From Anaerolineae bacterium (GTDB taxonomy: Bacteria > Chloroflexota > Anaerolineae > Anaerolineales > Anaerolineaceae), in contig JABLXM010000035.1 of the NCBI GenBank assembly GCA_013177815.1, positions 1-33,317 of the forward strand: 33,317 nucleotides of DNA, written 5' to 3'. How positions within the stretch are numbered: the first letter of the stretch is position 1; the number at the start of each line of letters is the position of its first letter. The position numbers were made by a program, and so were the translations under genes. The notes under the pieces are model-generated. The model saw nothing but the letters and a program-made list of their open reading frames with translations. It had not been told where the DNA came from and searched no databases. Below are positions 1-9,321 of this stretch, piece by piece.

Positions 1-400
1 TGGGGCTGGCGGTGATCTCCAGGTAGAAATCCTGCAGGATGAGTTCCTTGTTTTCTGTAACCAGGCTGCCCTTGGGTGCCGAAACCGCCAGCACCAACGC
101 CGCCGGGTCATAGGAGACCATGCCACTGCCCAGTTGCCCGATCTGCCAGTTGCCCTGGCGGCGGAAGTCGTCCTCATAAACCAGTTCATCGATGGCGGGG
201 CGGCGCTCCTCGGTGGGCTGGGTGGTGGGCGTCTTATAGGGGGTGGGGGTCTTGGTGGGTGGGAACCAGACGATGGAGGACGTGAGGCTGGGCGCCGGGC
301 TGGGCGTAGGAGACTCGAAGGCGCCATCCGACCGGATGGGAGCACAGCCGGCTGCCAGGATAAGCAGCGGCAGGATGATCATCAAAGCATTACGGGGCAT
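1..400 (-). CDS. Lipoprotein of unknown function, N-terminal part (runs off the left edge)
   Basis: The reading frame opens at the ATG at 400 on the minus strand and stays open to base 1, giving about 133 residues with no stop, so the C-terminus lies outside the window. Residues 1-19 are a lipoprotein signal: MPRN, a hydrophobic run, then the lipobox LAAGC. A Pro/Thr/Ser-rich linker of about 45 residues follows. After it comes the pattern VYEDDF..QGNW...GMVSYDP..LVLAV, which resembles the start of the beta-sandwich (LamG/DUF1080-like) domain seen in many Chloroflexota surface lipoproteins. That domain call is from general appearance only. The protein should be anchored on the outer face of the membrane. 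A TATACT box lies 6 nt before the ATG and no Shine-Dalgarno is visible, so the mRNA may be leaderless. It is divergent from the WD40 lipoprotein gene. Confidence 0.75.
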   Translation of the reverse strand, partial: MPRNALMIILPLLILAAGCAPIRSDGAFESPTPSPAPSLTSSIVWFPPTKTPTPYKTPTTQPTEERRPAIDELVYEDDFRRQGNWQIGQLGSGMVSYDPAALVLAVSAPKGSLVTENKELILQDFYLEITASP

Positions 401-406
401 GCAAAA

Positions 407-412
407 AGTATA
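407..412 (-). promoter_or_regulatory. -10 box TATACT for the left-edge lipoprotein gene
   Basis: TATACT on the minus strand is followed by 6 nt and then the ATG at 400. The expected transcription start falls on or next to the start codon, implying a leaderless transcript. No convincing -35 box was seen. Confidence 0.4.
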
Positions 413-583
413 ATCGAAAAGTTGGGCAACGGTCTGCATAAAAACCGGTCGATACGCCGCGCGGGTAAATCTGGATACCAAATGAGGCGGATGGCTGGGA
501 ACCGCCAATTTTAGGATAAAATATATAAGCTGGAAACGGGCAATATTATTCCCGACCGGCAGGAAACGCAGCGATATTTGCAA

Positions 584-589
584 TACAAT
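584..589 (+). promoter_or_regulatory. -10 box TACAAT for the WD40 lipoprotein gene
   Basis: TACAAT is followed by 5 nt and the ATG at 595. The same close arrangement occurs before dnaG and rpoD. It favours the ATG at 595 over the in-frame ATG at 622, but there is no matching -35 box. Confidence 0.35.
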
Positions 590-594
590 CAATC

Positions 595-1731
595 ATGTCA
601 CATAACAACACTGGAAAGATCATGTCACGAACCCATAGCAGCACCCTGGTCATATTTGCGATCATGCTGTCCGCCTGCCAATCGCAAGCGGGCACGGGCA
701 CGCTTCAACCCATCCCGACGGAGCCGGTTCAGCAGCCAACCCAGGCAGCCCAACCAACCCCGCAACCCACCCGCACCGCGGCGGTGCAAGCAACCGCCCA
801 GCCCACCGGCATCCCGCCGGCACCACTGCAACCCATCTCGCCTGAGAACGCCGGCGACTTGCAGGAACTGTTCAAGATCCACGAATTCGCCAATACCATC
901 GCCTATACACCCGACTCCAGCCAGATTCTGGCGGGGGCAATCGACCGCACGCTGCGGCTGTTCAGCGCGGCGGACGGCACACCCGGCATGGTGATCCGCG
1001 GGTTGGACGGCTACGTGTTCGGCGTGGCAGTCTCGCCGGATGGCAGCATGTTCGGCTCTGCCACCAGCGACCGCCTGTTGCAGTTATGGGACGCCGAAAG
1101 CGGCGAACTGCTGCACACGCTGGAAGGGCACTACCAGGATGCCACCAGCATCGCCTTTTCGCCTGATTCGAGCAAGGTCATCGGCGGCTCCTTCGACCAG
1201 CGGGTGATCGCCTGGGATACCGCCACAGGCGAGCGGTTGTACACCACCGTGCGCAGCCCGGGTTACCTCAACAGCGTGGCTTGGTTCCCCGATGGCAACC
1301 GCATCGCCTCGGGCGCCGGAATGGGCGAAGTACGGGTGTACGATGCCCATACCGGTCGCTGGACGCGCGGCATGTCGGCGCACACCGACTGGGTGCGTTC
1401 GATTGCCGTCTCGCCGGATGGGGTATGGATCGCTGCCGGGGCGGAGAACAACGAGGTGTGGCTGTACGACAGCGCCAAGGGCTGGTTGATCGCCGCCATG
1501 AAGGGGCATGAAGGCTATGTCAACAGCGTGGCGTTCTCGCCAGATGGCAGCCTGCTGGCTTCCGGCGCGATCGATGGCACGGTGCGGCTGTGGCAGGTCG
1601 CAGATGCCAGCGCCGTGACGGTGTTGGATGGATTCGACGGCTATGTGGTCTCGGTGACCTTCTCGCCGGATGGCAAGCAACTGGCGGTGGCGAGCGACCG
1701 CGGCTACATCCACGTTTTCGGCGTCAAATGA
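595..1731 (+). CDS. WD40-repeat lipoprotein (seven-bladed propeller)
   Basis: The 378-residue product has a short basic N-terminus, a hydrophobic segment and the lipobox LSAC (Cys at about residue 28), so it is probably a membrane-anchored extracytoplasmic lipoprotein. Residues 29-90 form a Pro/Thr/Gln-rich linker. From about residue 93 to the end there are seven WD40-type units, seen as repeated F/V-SPDG or SPDS turns followed by blade ends such as LQLWDA, VIAWDT, VRVYDA, VWLYDS and VRLWQV. This is the right number for one closed propeller. Such propellers are protein-binding scaffolds, and no enzyme motif is visible. Two starts are possible: ATG 595, 5 nt after a TACAAT box (leaderless), or ATG 622, preceded by GGAAAG at a short spacing. 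Both keep the signal peptide. The partner protein is unknown. Confidence 0.88.
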   Translation: MSHNNTGKIMSRTHSSTLVIFAIMLSACQSQAGTGTLQPIPTEPVQQPTQAAQPTPQPTRTAAVQATAQPTGIPPAPLQPISPENAGDLQELFKIHEFANTIAYTPDSSQILAGAIDRTLRLFSAADGTPGMVIRGLDGYVFGVAVSPDGSMFGSATSDRLLQLWDAESGELLHTLEGHYQDATSIAFSPDSSKVIGGSFDQRVIAWDTATGERLYTTVRSPGYLNSVAWFPDGNRIASGAGMGEVRVYDAHTGRWTRGMSAHTDWVRSIAVSPDGVWIAAGAENNEVWLYDSAKGWLIAAMKGHEGYVNSVAFSPDGSLLASGAIDGTVRLWQVADASAVTVLDGFDGYVVSVTFSPDGKQLAVASDRGYIHVFGVK

Positions 1732-1742
1732 GCGAACCTCGA

Positions 1743-1766
1743 AGGCGCAGAAGCACAGAGGAAAAA
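1743..1766. repeat. Degenerate copy of the GCAGAGGAAAA-type interspersed repeat
   Basis: The stretch AGGCGCAGAAGCACAGAGG, followed by a run of A, lies just after the WD40 gene. It shares AGGCGCAGAAG with 13327-13346 (reverse complement) and the AGAGGAAAA part with the inverted repeat at 10144-10208. It appears to be a single decayed half-unit. Confidence 0.45.
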
Positions 1767-1865
1767 CCTCAGCCCATCCATCCAATCAACGAATTACCAA
1801 TTATCTGATCATCAACTCACATCCAAAAGACGCGTGTCCCCTGATTTGGGTCAATTATTTGGGTC

Positions 1866-1871
1866 TATAAT
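1866..1871 (+). promoter_or_regulatory. Consensus -10 box TATAAT for dnaG
   Basis: A perfect TATAAT sits 8 nt before the dnaG ATG at 1880, so transcription should begin within 0-3 nt of the start codon. No Shine-Dalgarno fits in that space. The only -35 candidates are weak TTTGGG-like matches with a 14-16 nt spacer. Confidence 0.55.
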
Positions 1872-1879
1872 GTAATTCC

Positions 1880-3781
1880 ATGAGCACGATCGACGAAGTC
1901 AAAGCGCGCATCGATATCATCGACCTGGTCTCGGAGACGGTCAAACTGCGGCGGGCGGGCAAGAACTACAGCGGTTTTTGCCCCTTCCACGCCAATACGC
2001 GCACACCGGCTTTCGTGGTCTTCCCGGATACCGGCACCTGGCGCTGCTTCGGTGAATGCAACGAAGGCGGGGATATCTTCCGCTTCGTGATGAAGCGCGA
2101 GGGCTGGGATTTTGGTCAGGCGCTGCGCCACCTGGCGGAGCGCGCCGGGGTGGAACTGGAACCGATGACGCCTGAAAAGCAGGAGGCGGACGAATACGCC
2201 GATAAATTGCGCGACCTGCTGGAACAGGCAGCATTGTTCTACCAGCACCAGTTGCTGCGCACGCCTGCCGGCGCCCCTGCCCTGACCTACCTGCAAGGAC
2301 GCGGGCTGAAGAACGAGACCATCACCACCTTTGGCTTGGGCTACGCGCCCGATGGGTGGGATGCGGCGCAAAAATATCTGCTGGAACGCGGTTGGAGCGC
2401 AGCAGACCTGTTGGAAGCCGGATTGGTGAGCGAACGCGATTCCGGCGGTTATTACGACCGCCTCCGCAACCGCATCCTCTTCCCCATCCGCGATGCGATG
2501 GGCAAACTGGCAGGTTTCGGCGCGCGCATTCTCAATCCGGAAGACGTACCGAAATTCCTCAATTCACCCCAAACCCGCCTGTTCGACAAGGGCAGGATGC
2601 TCTACGGGTTGGACCTGGCGCGCAAAGCCATCCGCGCCGAGAATCAGGCGGTCATCGTCGAGGGTTACCTGGACGTCATCGCGCTGCACCAAGAGGGGTT
2701 CACCAACGCAGTCTCGCCGATGGGCACCGCGTTGACCGAAGCCCAGTTCCGCCTGCTCAAACGCTTTACCCAGCGCATCGTGCTGGCGTTGGATGCCGAC
2801 TCCGCCGGTGAAAAAGCCACCCTGCGCGGTCTTGAAGTTGCGCGGCAGGCGATGGATCACAGCGCCGAGATCGGCTTCGACCCGCGCGGGCTGCTGCGCC
2901 AGGAAGCGCGCTTGCAGGCAGACCTGCGCGTCACCACACTGCCAGAAGGACAAGACCCCGATGACGTGGTGCTGCGCGACCCGGAGGAATGGCGCCGCAT
3001 CCTGGCTGCCGCCCAACCGGTGGTGGTGCACGTAATGGAAACGCTGGCTGCCGCGCGCGATATCGATGACCCCAAAGCCAAGAGTGAAATCGCCACGCAG
3101 GTGCTGCCCCTGATCGCAGATGTGCCCAATTCAGTGGAGCGCGAAGCCTACCGTCAACGTCTGGCGCGCCTTCTGAAAGTGGACGAACGCGCGTTGATCG
3201 GCAGCGGCAGCGCACCCGCACGCCAACGCCCGCGGCGACAAACACTCGACCGCCAGGCGCAGCCCGCCCAACCCGCCGCGCCCATCCGCCCGCCGTCATT
3301 CACGCTGGAGCAGCATATCCTGCGCATGCTGCTGGTGAAGATGGACGCGCTCTACATGCTGGACCGCGTGCTGCTGCACAACGGGCTGGCGCGCTTCTCG
3401 CCAGAAGACCTGGAGTACGCACCCCACCAGCAACTCGGACGCCTGATCTTTACGGCGTTGGAACAGGACGAGGTCGAGCCGGAGGACTACCTGAAGCAGC
3501 ACCTGCCAGAAGAACTGACGGAGCTGGTCAACGACCTGAATAAACCATTCGATAAAGATGATTTGAAGACCGAGACCGCCTACATAGAAGAACTGGTGCG
3601 CTCGGTGCTGCGCTGGCGCCAACTGCTGATCAACCAGGGTTTGAGCCAGTTGCACCACTTGCAGCAGGAAGTACAGGACCAGGGTGAAACCACGCTGACC
3701 TACCAGGAATTGGTGATGCAATACACCCAGACCCTCAGCCGCCTGAACCGGGCGCTGGCAAGCCCGATACCGATAGAGTGA
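1880..3781 (+). CDS. dnaG: DNA primase DnaG
   Basis: The 633-residue bacterial primase makes RNA primers at the replication fork together with DnaB helicase. Its domains appear in the usual order. The N-terminal CHC2 zinc finger has C34, H37, C56 and C60. The catalytic core includes the TOPRIM motifs VEGYLDV (Glu261) and DADSAGEK (Asp305, Asp307). A Pro/Gln/Arg-rich linker near residues 445-475 leads to a helical C-terminal domain expected to bind DnaB. The second half of the zinc finger reads CFGEC, that is CX3C rather than the common CX2C; I recall this as usual in Chloroflexota. The gene starts 8 nt after TATAAT and is followed 69 bp later by rpoD, the order of the classical macromolecular-synthesis operon but without rpsU. 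Confidence 0.97.
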   Translation: MSTIDEVKARIDIIDLVSETVKLRRAGKNYSGFCPFHANTRTPAFVVFPDTGTWRCFGECNEGGDIFRFVMKREGWDFGQALRHLAERAGVELEPMTPEKQEADEYADKLRDLLEQAALFYQHQLLRTPAGAPALTYLQGRGLKNETITTFGLGYAPDGWDAAQKYLLERGWSAADLLEAGLVSERDSGGYYDRLRNRILFPIRDAMGKLAGFGARILNPEDVPKFLNSPQTRLFDKGRMLYGLDLARKAIRAENQAVIVEGYLDVIALHQEGFTNAVSPMGTALTEAQFRLLKRFTQRIVLALDADSAGEKATLRGLEVARQAMDHSAEIGFDPRGLLRQEARLQADLRVTTLPEGQDPDDVVLRDPEEWRRILAAAQPVVVHVMETLAAARDIDDPKAKSEIATQVLPLIADVPNSVEREAYRQRLARLLKVDERALIGSGSAPARQRPRRQTLDRQAQPAQPAAPIRPPSFTLEQHILRMLLVKMDALYMLDRVLLHNGLARFSPEDLEYAPHQQLGRLIFTALEQDEVEPEDYLKQHLPEELTELVNDLNKPFDKDDLKTETAYIEELVRSVLRWRQLLINQGLSQLHHLQQEVQDQGETTLTYQELVMQYTQTLSRLNRALASPIPIE

Positions 3782-3835
3782 CAAAGATCGGCGCATCGCT
3801 ATGGCGTTGCACCAAATCTTGTTTTTTTGTAGATA

Positions 3836-3844
3836 TGGTATAGT
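3836..3844 (+). promoter_or_regulatory. Extended -10 box TGGTATAGT for rpoD
   Basis: TGGTATAGT (TGn plus TATAGT) ends 6 nt before the rpoD ATG at 3851, placing the predicted transcription start at the start codon. There is no good -35 box, as is common with extended -10 promoters. rpoD can therefore be transcribed independently of dnaG. Confidence 0.5.
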
Positions 3845-3850
3845 TAACCC

Positions 3851-5482
3851 ATGCCGCGTAAGACGCCGATAAATCGCAGCACACAACCAAATCCAAACAA
3901 ACCAACCGCCCGCACCGGAACCGGCGGCAGGAGCAAACGCGCCAAACCAGCCAGTGAGCCAGCGCTTCCCCCCGAAGAGATCGAAAACAACGAGGCTGAA
4001 GAAGAGATCAAGGACGAGCCGGACGAAAACAAACTGGCGCAAACAGTGGATGTTTGGCAGGAAGTCACGATCGAAGACCCACTGGAGATACTGGAAGACC
4101 CCACCATCGCGCTGGAGCTTTCCGAGGACCCGGTACGCCTTTACCTTAAAGAGATCGGTCTGATCAGCCTGCTGGACGCCGACAGTGAGTTCCGGCTGGC
4201 ATCCCGCATCGAAGCCGACCAGTATATCAATGAGTTGACAACCCGTGTTCCGAATCGCGGTAAAGTTTCGCGCGAACGTGCCATCTTCCTCACCATCGCG
4301 GAAGAGATGATCACCGCATGGGAGACGCTGCAAAGCGAATTTACCAACCTGGATGAAACTGCGTTGGACCTGCAACTGGTGCTGGCAGAGGCATCGCAAT
4401 TGCGCCGCACCTGGCAATCGGAGACCCCGTCCTACCTGCGGGCGCGCCTGGATGAGAACGGGCGGTGGGGCAAGGACCCCGCATGGGACAAGCTGGTGCG
4501 ATACGCCTTTACCCTCTTCATCGGCATGTACCTGATGCCGGCTGAGACCGGCGCTTTGATGGAGTCCTACCTGGAACGGTACGGTCACCTGCCGGCGCCC
4601 GGTTTCTTCAAGAAGCACCTGCCTTCGGACGACGTGCTGAAATCAGAACTGGCGGGGGTGGTTCGCCGCTCCGAAGAAGCCAACCAGGCACTGATCCGCT
4701 CCAATCTGCGGCTGGTGGTCAGCATTGCCAAACGCTACCTGGGGCGCGGCATCTCATTCCTGGACCTGATCCAGGAGGGCAACCTCGGATTGTTGCGGGC
4801 GGTCAACAAGTTCGACCCGACGCGCGGCTTCAAGTTCAGCACTTACGCCACCTGGTGGATCCGCCAGTCGATCTCGCGCTATATTGCCGAGCAGGCGCGC
4901 ACCATTCGCATCCCGGTGCACCTGTTCGAAGCCATCACCCGCCTGTTACGGGTGCAGCGTTCACTGGTGCAAAAATACGGGCGCGAACCCACCAATGAAG
5001 AACTGGCATTGGAAGCCAATTTCCTTTCTGAAGAGGATGTGCAAACCATCTATGCCGCGCGGGACGAGAACCGCATGATCGACCCGGAGGTGGCGCGCCG
5101 TTGGGCATGGGCAACCGCCAAGGTGCAGCGTATCCTGCAATCCGCCGAAGAACCGGTTTCGCTGGAACGACCGGTGGGCGATGAGGACAGCAGCCAGTTG
5201 GGGGATTTCATTGAGGACGATGACGCGCTGGAACCGATGGACGCCGCCGCGCGCGAGATGCTGCGCGAGCAGGTGCAAAACGCACTGGCGGCGCTTTCGG
5301 AACGCGAACGCCAGGTGCTGGAGTTGCGCTTTGGGTTGATCGACGGCAAGGACCATACGTTGGAAGAGGTCAGCCGCTATTTCAACGTCACGCGCGAACG
5401 CATTCGTCAGATCGAAGCCAAGGCGCTGCGCAAGCTGCGCCACCCCACCCGCTCACGCCACCTGCGCGAGTACCTGAACTAA
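3851..5482 (+). CDS. rpoD: Primary RNA polymerase sigma factor (sigma-70 family, RpoD/SigA)
   Basis: The 543-residue product directs RNA polymerase to housekeeping promoters. An N-terminal region of about 90 residues is basic and then very acidic. Region 1.2 follows ([11 protein letters not shown]...LLDADSEF), then a long non-conserved insert. Region 2 begins near residue 285 with [16 protein letters not shown] and contains the core-binding [13 protein letters not shown] and the -10 reading [14 protein letters not shown]. Region 3 contains [13 protein letters not shown]. Region 4 ends the protein with [13 protein letters not shown] and the helix-turn-helix [20 protein letters not shown]. Complete regions 1.2 to 4 and the RTIRIPVH motif indicate the primary sigma factor rather than a stress sigma. 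It follows dnaG on the same strand and has its own extended -10 box. Confidence 0.97.
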   Translation: MPRKTPINRSTQPNPNKPTARTGTGGRSKRAKPASEPALPPEEIENNEAEEEIKDEPDENKLAQTVDVWQEVTIEDPLEILEDPTIALELSEDPVRLYLKEIGLISLLDADSEFRLASRIEADQYINELTTRVPNRGKVSRERAIFLTIAEEMITAWETLQSEFTNLDETALDLQLVLAEASQLRRTWQSETPSYLRARLDENGRWGKDPAWDKLVRYAFTLFIGMYLMPAETGALMESYLERYGHLPAPGFFKKHLPSDDVLKSELAGVVRRSEEANQALIRSNLRLVVSIAKRYLGRGISFLDLIQEGNLGLLRAVNKFDPTRGFKFSTYATWWIRQSISRYIAEQARTIRIPVHLFEAITRLLRVQRSLVQKYGREPTNEELALEANFLSEEDVQTIYAARDENRMIDPEVARRWAWATAKVQRILQSAEEPVSLERPVGDEDSSQLGDFIEDDDALEPMDAAAREMLREQVQNALAALSERERQVLELRFGLIDGKDHTLEEVSRYFNVTRERIRQIEAKALRKLRHPTRSRHLREYLN

Positions 5483-5534
5483 TCTTCCCGGATAATTCCC
5501 TAAAAATTCAGAGCCCGTAATAATAGGGGTATAG

Positions 5535-5645
5535 GTCAAAAAGCGGCACCCCTCCGCTCGCTTGACCGGAGAAGGGCGCGCCGCCTTCAAGGCATACCGG
5601 GAGGACATCCGGCAAGTGCTGGACGACCTGTCGGATGAAGGGTAA
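5535..5645 (+). pseudogene. Relic of a winged-helix (MarR/HTH_34-type) transcriptional regulator, C-terminal end
   Basis: A 36-codon open stretch ends at TAA 5643-5645 and reads VKKRHPSARLTGEGRAAFKA and onward through YREDIRQVLDDL. The element LTxEGRAAFxxYrexxxxvL is typical of the last strand and helix of small winged-helix DNA-binding proteins (Pfam HTH_34). A stop codon lies directly upstream (TAG 5532-5534) and no start or N-terminal domain was found, so this looks like a decayed remnant between rpoD and the convergent glyQS gene. The match is made by eye and the stretch is short, so it may be coincidental. Confidence 0.4.
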
Positions 5646-5669
5646 GCGTGCGTTATCAACTGGCGGCTA

Positions 5670-8600
5670 CTAGAACCCCTCCAGCCGGCTGAAATCCGCC
5701 ACGCCGTTCGCCAGCGCAGCGATGCGTTGCAGCAGCCCCAGGCGGTTGGCGCGCAATTTTTCGTCCTCTGCCATCACCAACACCTTATCGAAGAAGTTGT
5801 TGATCGCCGGGATGATCGGCTGGAAGGCTTCCAAAAAGCCCGCCATGTCGCCGGGTTTGCGCGCGACGGTTTCAGCCTGCCGCAGGGCATGGTACAGCCC
5901 CACTTCTTCGGCTTCGCCAAAGGCATCGGGGTCGATCGAGAAGGTTCGATCCTGGTCACGGGTGATGCGAACGCAGCGGGAAAAGGCTGGCAGCACTTGG
6001 TGCCAGTCCGGTCGCGCCACCCATTCTGACAGCGCCTTGACCGCCCGCTCGGCGGCGGCGGGGTTGTGCGCCTGCTCTGCCAGCACGGCATCAACCACAT
6101 CGTACCGCCAGCCGGCATCGACGAACTGGTTGCGCATACGACCGGCAATGAAGTCGAAGCAAGCCGTCAGTGCTGCCTGCTCCGCCGGCACAGGCAGTAA
6201 TTCAGCCGCCAGCGCCAGCCCCTGACGAAGGTCGAAATCTAGTTGCCAGGCAGTGAGCGCCTGCACCAGCCCGAGCGCGGCGCGGCGCTGGGCAAAGGGG
6301 TCCTTGGTGCCGCTGGGCGCCAGCCCAACGCTGAACAAACCCGCCAGCGTATCCAGCCGGTCCGCCAACCCGACCACCAAGCCGGGTTTTTCGGTCGGCA
6401 CCTCATCGCCGGTGAAGCGCGGCAGGTAGTGCTCATAGATCGCACGCGCCACCGCTTCGGATTCACCGACGTGCAGCGCGTAGTAACGCCCCATGACGCC
6501 CTGCAGGGCGGTCATCTCGACCACCATGCTGGTAACCAGGTCGGCTTTGCACAACGCGGCTGCGCGCCGGGCAGTGGCGGCTTCATCCGGCGCCAACGCG
6601 AGCACCTCCGCCAGCTTTTGCGCCAGTTCTTCCACCCGGTGGGTCTTATCCAACATCGAGCCGAGTTTCTTCTGGAACATCAATGTGCCCAACCGCGGCA
6701 GGTAATCTTGCAGCGGCTGGCGCAGGTCTTGCTGGATGAAGAAGTTGGCGTCATCGAAACGCGCGCCGATGACCTGTTCGTTGCCGTCCGCCACCACCTC
6801 CAGGTGCTGCGCGTCGCCGTTGCGCACGGCGATGAAACACGGCAGCAGTGAGCCATCCGCCTTGTAGACCGGGAAATAGCGCTGGTACTTCTTCATGACC
6901 GAGACCAACACTTCCAGCGGCAGTTTCAGCCGGGCAGGGTCGAAACGTCCCAACAGCGCCGTGGGCGCTTCCACCAGGTTATTGACCTCGTCGAGGATGG
7001 CGTCATCCACACGTTCCGCCCCACCCGCCTGCTGCATCAGTTTGGCAGTCTGGGCAGCAATCTCGGCGCGGCGCTCAGCCGGATCAAGCCGGATGCCCTC
7101 GCCTGCCAGGTAATCGAAGTACGCCTGAACGTCTTGAATGCGTGCGGTTTCCGGTTGGCGGAAGCGCAGCCCGCGGGTGATATCACCGGAGCGCAACCCG
7201 GCGTATTCGAACGGCACCACGCCGCCGCCAAACAGCGCCAGCAGCCAGCGAATGGGGCGTGAAAACGCCACTTTGGTCGTGTTCCAGCGCATCGATTTTT
7301 CGAACTTGATGCCGCCGATCAAACCCGGCAGGGCTTCTGCCAGCGCCTGGGCAGCCGGCAACCCCTGTTCCTGCACCAACGCGGCAGCGTACTGCCCGCC
7401 ATCGATCTCACGCACTTCGAGTTGCTCGACATTCAGTCCCTTGCTTTTCGCAAAGCCAATGGCTGCCGGCGTGGGTTCACCGGCGGCGGTGAAAGCTTTG
7501 CTGGCAGGCGGACCTTTGACCAGGGTCTCACGGTCGGGTTGGCGCGGCGCAAGTTCCTTTACGTGCACCACCAGGCGGCGCGGCGTACCGAGCACACGCA
7601 CCTCGCCGTGCGCCAGGTGCAGGGATTGCAGCAACGCCGGGGTGCGCTGCGTCAGTTGCGCCAGGGCAGCATCCAGGTCAGCAGACGGTAATTCCTCGGT
7701 GCCGATCTCCAGCAGGAAATCCGCCGGCGCCGCGACCTGCGGCACACTCGCAGCAATTGAATCCCGGCTGGCAACCGGCACCGCCGAAGGCGCCGAGTCC
7801 TTCAGCCAGGGGTATTCCAGTTGCCGGCGCTGCTCCAGGTAGACCTCGGAAACGCGGCGCGAGAGGTCGCGCATGCGACCGAAGAGCGCCTGCCGCTCCG
7901 TCACGCCTACCGCGCCGCGCGTATCCAGCACGTTGAACGTGTGCGAACATTTGAGCACGTAGTCATACGCCGGTAGCACCAAGCCCTGCTCCAACGCCTT
8001 TTCGCACTCCGCCTGGTAGAGGTCATACATCTGGCGCAGGCGATCGACATCGGCGATCTCGAAGTAGTACTTGCTGTATTCGAACTCCGGCAGGTAGGTC
8101 AGGTCGCCGAACTTGATGGATTCATTCCAGCCGAGGTCCTTATAGTGGCGGACGCGCTGTAACGTCATGGCGATGCGCTCCAGCCCGTAGGTGATCTCGA
8201 CCGAGACCGGCTCAAGCACCTGCCCACCAGCCTGCTGGAAGTAGGTGAACTGCGTGATCTCCTGCCCATCCAACCACACCTCCCAACCTAAACCCCAGGC
8301 GCCCAGCGCGGGCGATTCCCAGTTATCTTCCACAAAGCGGATATCGTGGCGTGCGGGGTCGATGCCGATGGCTTGCAGCGAGTTCAGGTAGATCTCCTGC
8401 GGGTTGCCGGGGTCGGGTTTGAGGATGACCTGGAACTGGGTGTGCTGTTGGAAGCGGTAGGGGTTGTCGCCGTAGCGCCCGTCATCCGGGCGCACGGAAG
8501 GTTCGACGTAGGCGACGTTCCACGGCTCCGGACCGAGCACGCGCAGGAAGGTGGCGGGGTTCATGGTGCCGGCGCCGACCTGGGAGAAGTACGGCTGCCA

Positions 8601-8675
8601 GATCAGGCAGCCGCGCTCACCCCAGAAGTGTTGCAGCGCCATGATCATAGATTGGAAATTGGAGGGTGGGTTCAT
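5670..8675 (-). CDS. glyQS: Glycyl-tRNA synthetase, alpha and beta subunits fused in one chain
   Basis: The 1001-residue protein charges tRNA-Gly with glycine. Residues 1 to about 298 are the complete alpha (GlyQ) catalytic subunit, including [56 protein letters not shown], and [16 protein letters not shown] roughly 30-residue Ser/Ala/Pro/Val-rich linker follows. The beta (GlyS) subunit starts at [13 protein letters not shown] and includes an HD-like middle region ([12 protein letters not shown]) and a C-terminal anticodon-binding DALR-type domain. In most bacteria these subunits come from two genes; single-chain forms are known in some lineages. The ATG at 8675 has GGAG 5 nt upstream and an extended -10 box at 8710-8718. 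The gene ends with two TAG codons in tandem. Confidence 0.95.
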   Translation of the reverse strand: MNPPSNFQSMIMALQHFWGERGCLIWQPYFSQVGAGTMNPATFLRVLGPEPWNVAYVEPSVRPDDGRYGDNPYRFQQHTQFQVILKPDPGNPQEIYLNSLQAIGIDPARHDIRFVEDNWESPALGAWGLGWEVWLDGQEITQFTYFQQAGGQVLEPVSVEITYGLERIAMTLQRVRHYKDLGWNESIKFGDLTYLPEFEYSKYYFEIADVDRLRQMYDLYQAECEKALEQGLVLPAYDYVLKCSHTFNVLDTRGAVGVTERQALFGRMRDLSRRVSEVYLEQRRQLEYPWLKDSAPSAVPVASRDSIAASVPQVAAPADFLLEIGTEELPSADLDAALAQLTQRTPALLQSLHLAHGEVRVLGTPRRLVVHVKELAPRQPDRETLVKGPPASKAFTAAGEPTPAAIGFAKSKGLNVEQLEVREIDGGQYAAALVQEQGLPAAQALAEALPGLIGGIKFEKSMRWNTTKVAFSRPIRWLLALFGGGVVPFEYAGLRSGDITRGLRFRQPETARIQDVQAYFDYLAGEGIRLDPAERRAEIAAQTAKLMQQAGGAERVDDAILDEVNNLVEAPTALLGRFDPARLKLPLEVLVSVMKKYQRYFPVYKADGSLLPCFIAVRNGDAQHLEVVADGNEQVIGARFDDANFFIQQDLRQPLQDYLPRLGTLMFQKKLGSMLDKTHRVEELAQKLAEVLALAPDEAATARRAAALCKADLVTSMVVEMTALQGVMGRYYALHVGESEAVARAIYEHYLPRFTGDEVPTEKPGLVVGLADRLDTLAGLFSVGLAPSGTKDPFAQRRAALGLVQALTAWQLDFDLRQGLALAAELLPVPAEQAALTACFDFIAGRMRNQFVDAGWRYDVVDAVLAEQAHNPAAAERAVKALSEWVARPDWHQVLPAFSRCVRITRDQDRTFSIDPDAFGEAEEVGLYHALRQAETVARKPGDMAGFLEAFQPIIPAINNFFDKVLVMAEDEKLRANRLGLLQRIAALANGVADFSRLEGF

Positions 8676-8709
8676 GCGTCTCCGGATGGGTAAGGCGTGA
8701 AGTGGCAGA

Positions 8710-8718
8710 ATTATACCA
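8710..8718 (-). promoter_or_regulatory. Extended -10 promoter TGGTATAAT for glyQS
   Basis: The minus strand reads TGGTATAAT, a TGn extension plus a consensus -10. The predicted transcript has a leader of about 28 nt carrying the GGAG ribosome-binding site. No -35 match was found at 16-18 nt. Confidence 0.55.
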
Positions 8719-8791
8719 GAGGGGGCAAATAGAGGATGGCAGGCATCCAGCGCACAAAGGCGCCAGTCACCCCCGACATAAAGCCATTGGG

Positions 8792-8821
8792 AATAGGCGC
8801 CGTTCGAGACCGGCGCCTATT
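8792..8821 (-). terminator. Hairpin at the 3' end of the nitroreductase-like pseudogene
   Basis: AATAGGCGCCG (8792-8802) and CGGCGCCTATT (8811-8821) form an 11-bp perfect stem around an 8-nt loop. The stem includes the TAG stop codon at 8817-8819. No T-run follows on the minus strand, so it is either a factor-dependent or weak terminator or an mRNA-stabilising hairpin. Confidence 0.5.
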
Positions 8822-9248
8822 GGCGGGACGACAGCTTCAACTTGACGATCACCCGTTCGGTGGCGGCGCGCGCCACCCCTTCAGGATCGAGCTTGCCGGC
8901 TTCATCGACCGGCACGCCAAAGAATTTAGCTGCTTGCGGGTTGGCGCCCAGGTAGACTGCCAGCCCGGCTGCCACGCCGGCATCCTCCTCGACCACCTCG
9001 GCGAAAGCCTCGCGCTCAGCACCCGCCAGGCGGACGCTGACCACCGCGCCGCCACGGAAATTGCGCCACCATACCCGCTCACGCTGGCTGGTGACCAGCA
9101 GGGTATCGCCCTGGCGCACGAAGTTGACCTACACCCGGCGCTGCAAGCCTGACTTGCGCCCGGTGTAGGTCAGGACGATCATGTTGGCGCTCATCAACGC
9201 ATGCAACGGCGAGCGCAGCAGGGCAATGATCAAAGGGTTGAACCACAT
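8817..9248 (-). pseudogene. Deazaflavin-dependent nitroreductase-like protein (DUF385 type), interrupted by an in-frame TAG
   Basis: The frame runs from ATG 9248 (GGGAG 5 nt upstream) to TAG 8817-8819, about 143 codons, the usual size of this small split-barrel family. The N-terminal part carries the family signature VLTYTGRKSG, and the C-terminal part reads DTLLVTSQRERVWWRNFRGG onward. At codon 40 (9131-9129) the codon is TAG, where a residue between RRV and VNFVRQGD is expected; the frame is intact on both sides. Relatives bind F420 or other flavin cofactors, but no function is proven here. The nonsense codon sits in the right-hand arm, on the coding strand, of a near-perfect palindrome whose other arm encodes the conserved TYTGR. 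Alternatives to pseudogenisation are a sequence error or readthrough. Confidence 0.7.
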
Positions 9249-9321
9249 AGCCACTCCCAAATAATGTTTTTGTTTGTTGCAATAATCTTACCGCACCTTC
9301 GCAGGGATATCCGTCCCGCGT

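Noticed and set aside
3296-4618. Long minus-strand frame across dnaG and rpoD
   Set aside because: It spans two well-identified plus-strand genes and shows no protein-family signature.
5453-5659. 68-residue minus-strand frame between rpoD and glyQS
   Set aside because: It overlaps the end of rpoD and the winged-helix relic on the other strand, has no ribosome-binding site and matches nothing recognisable.
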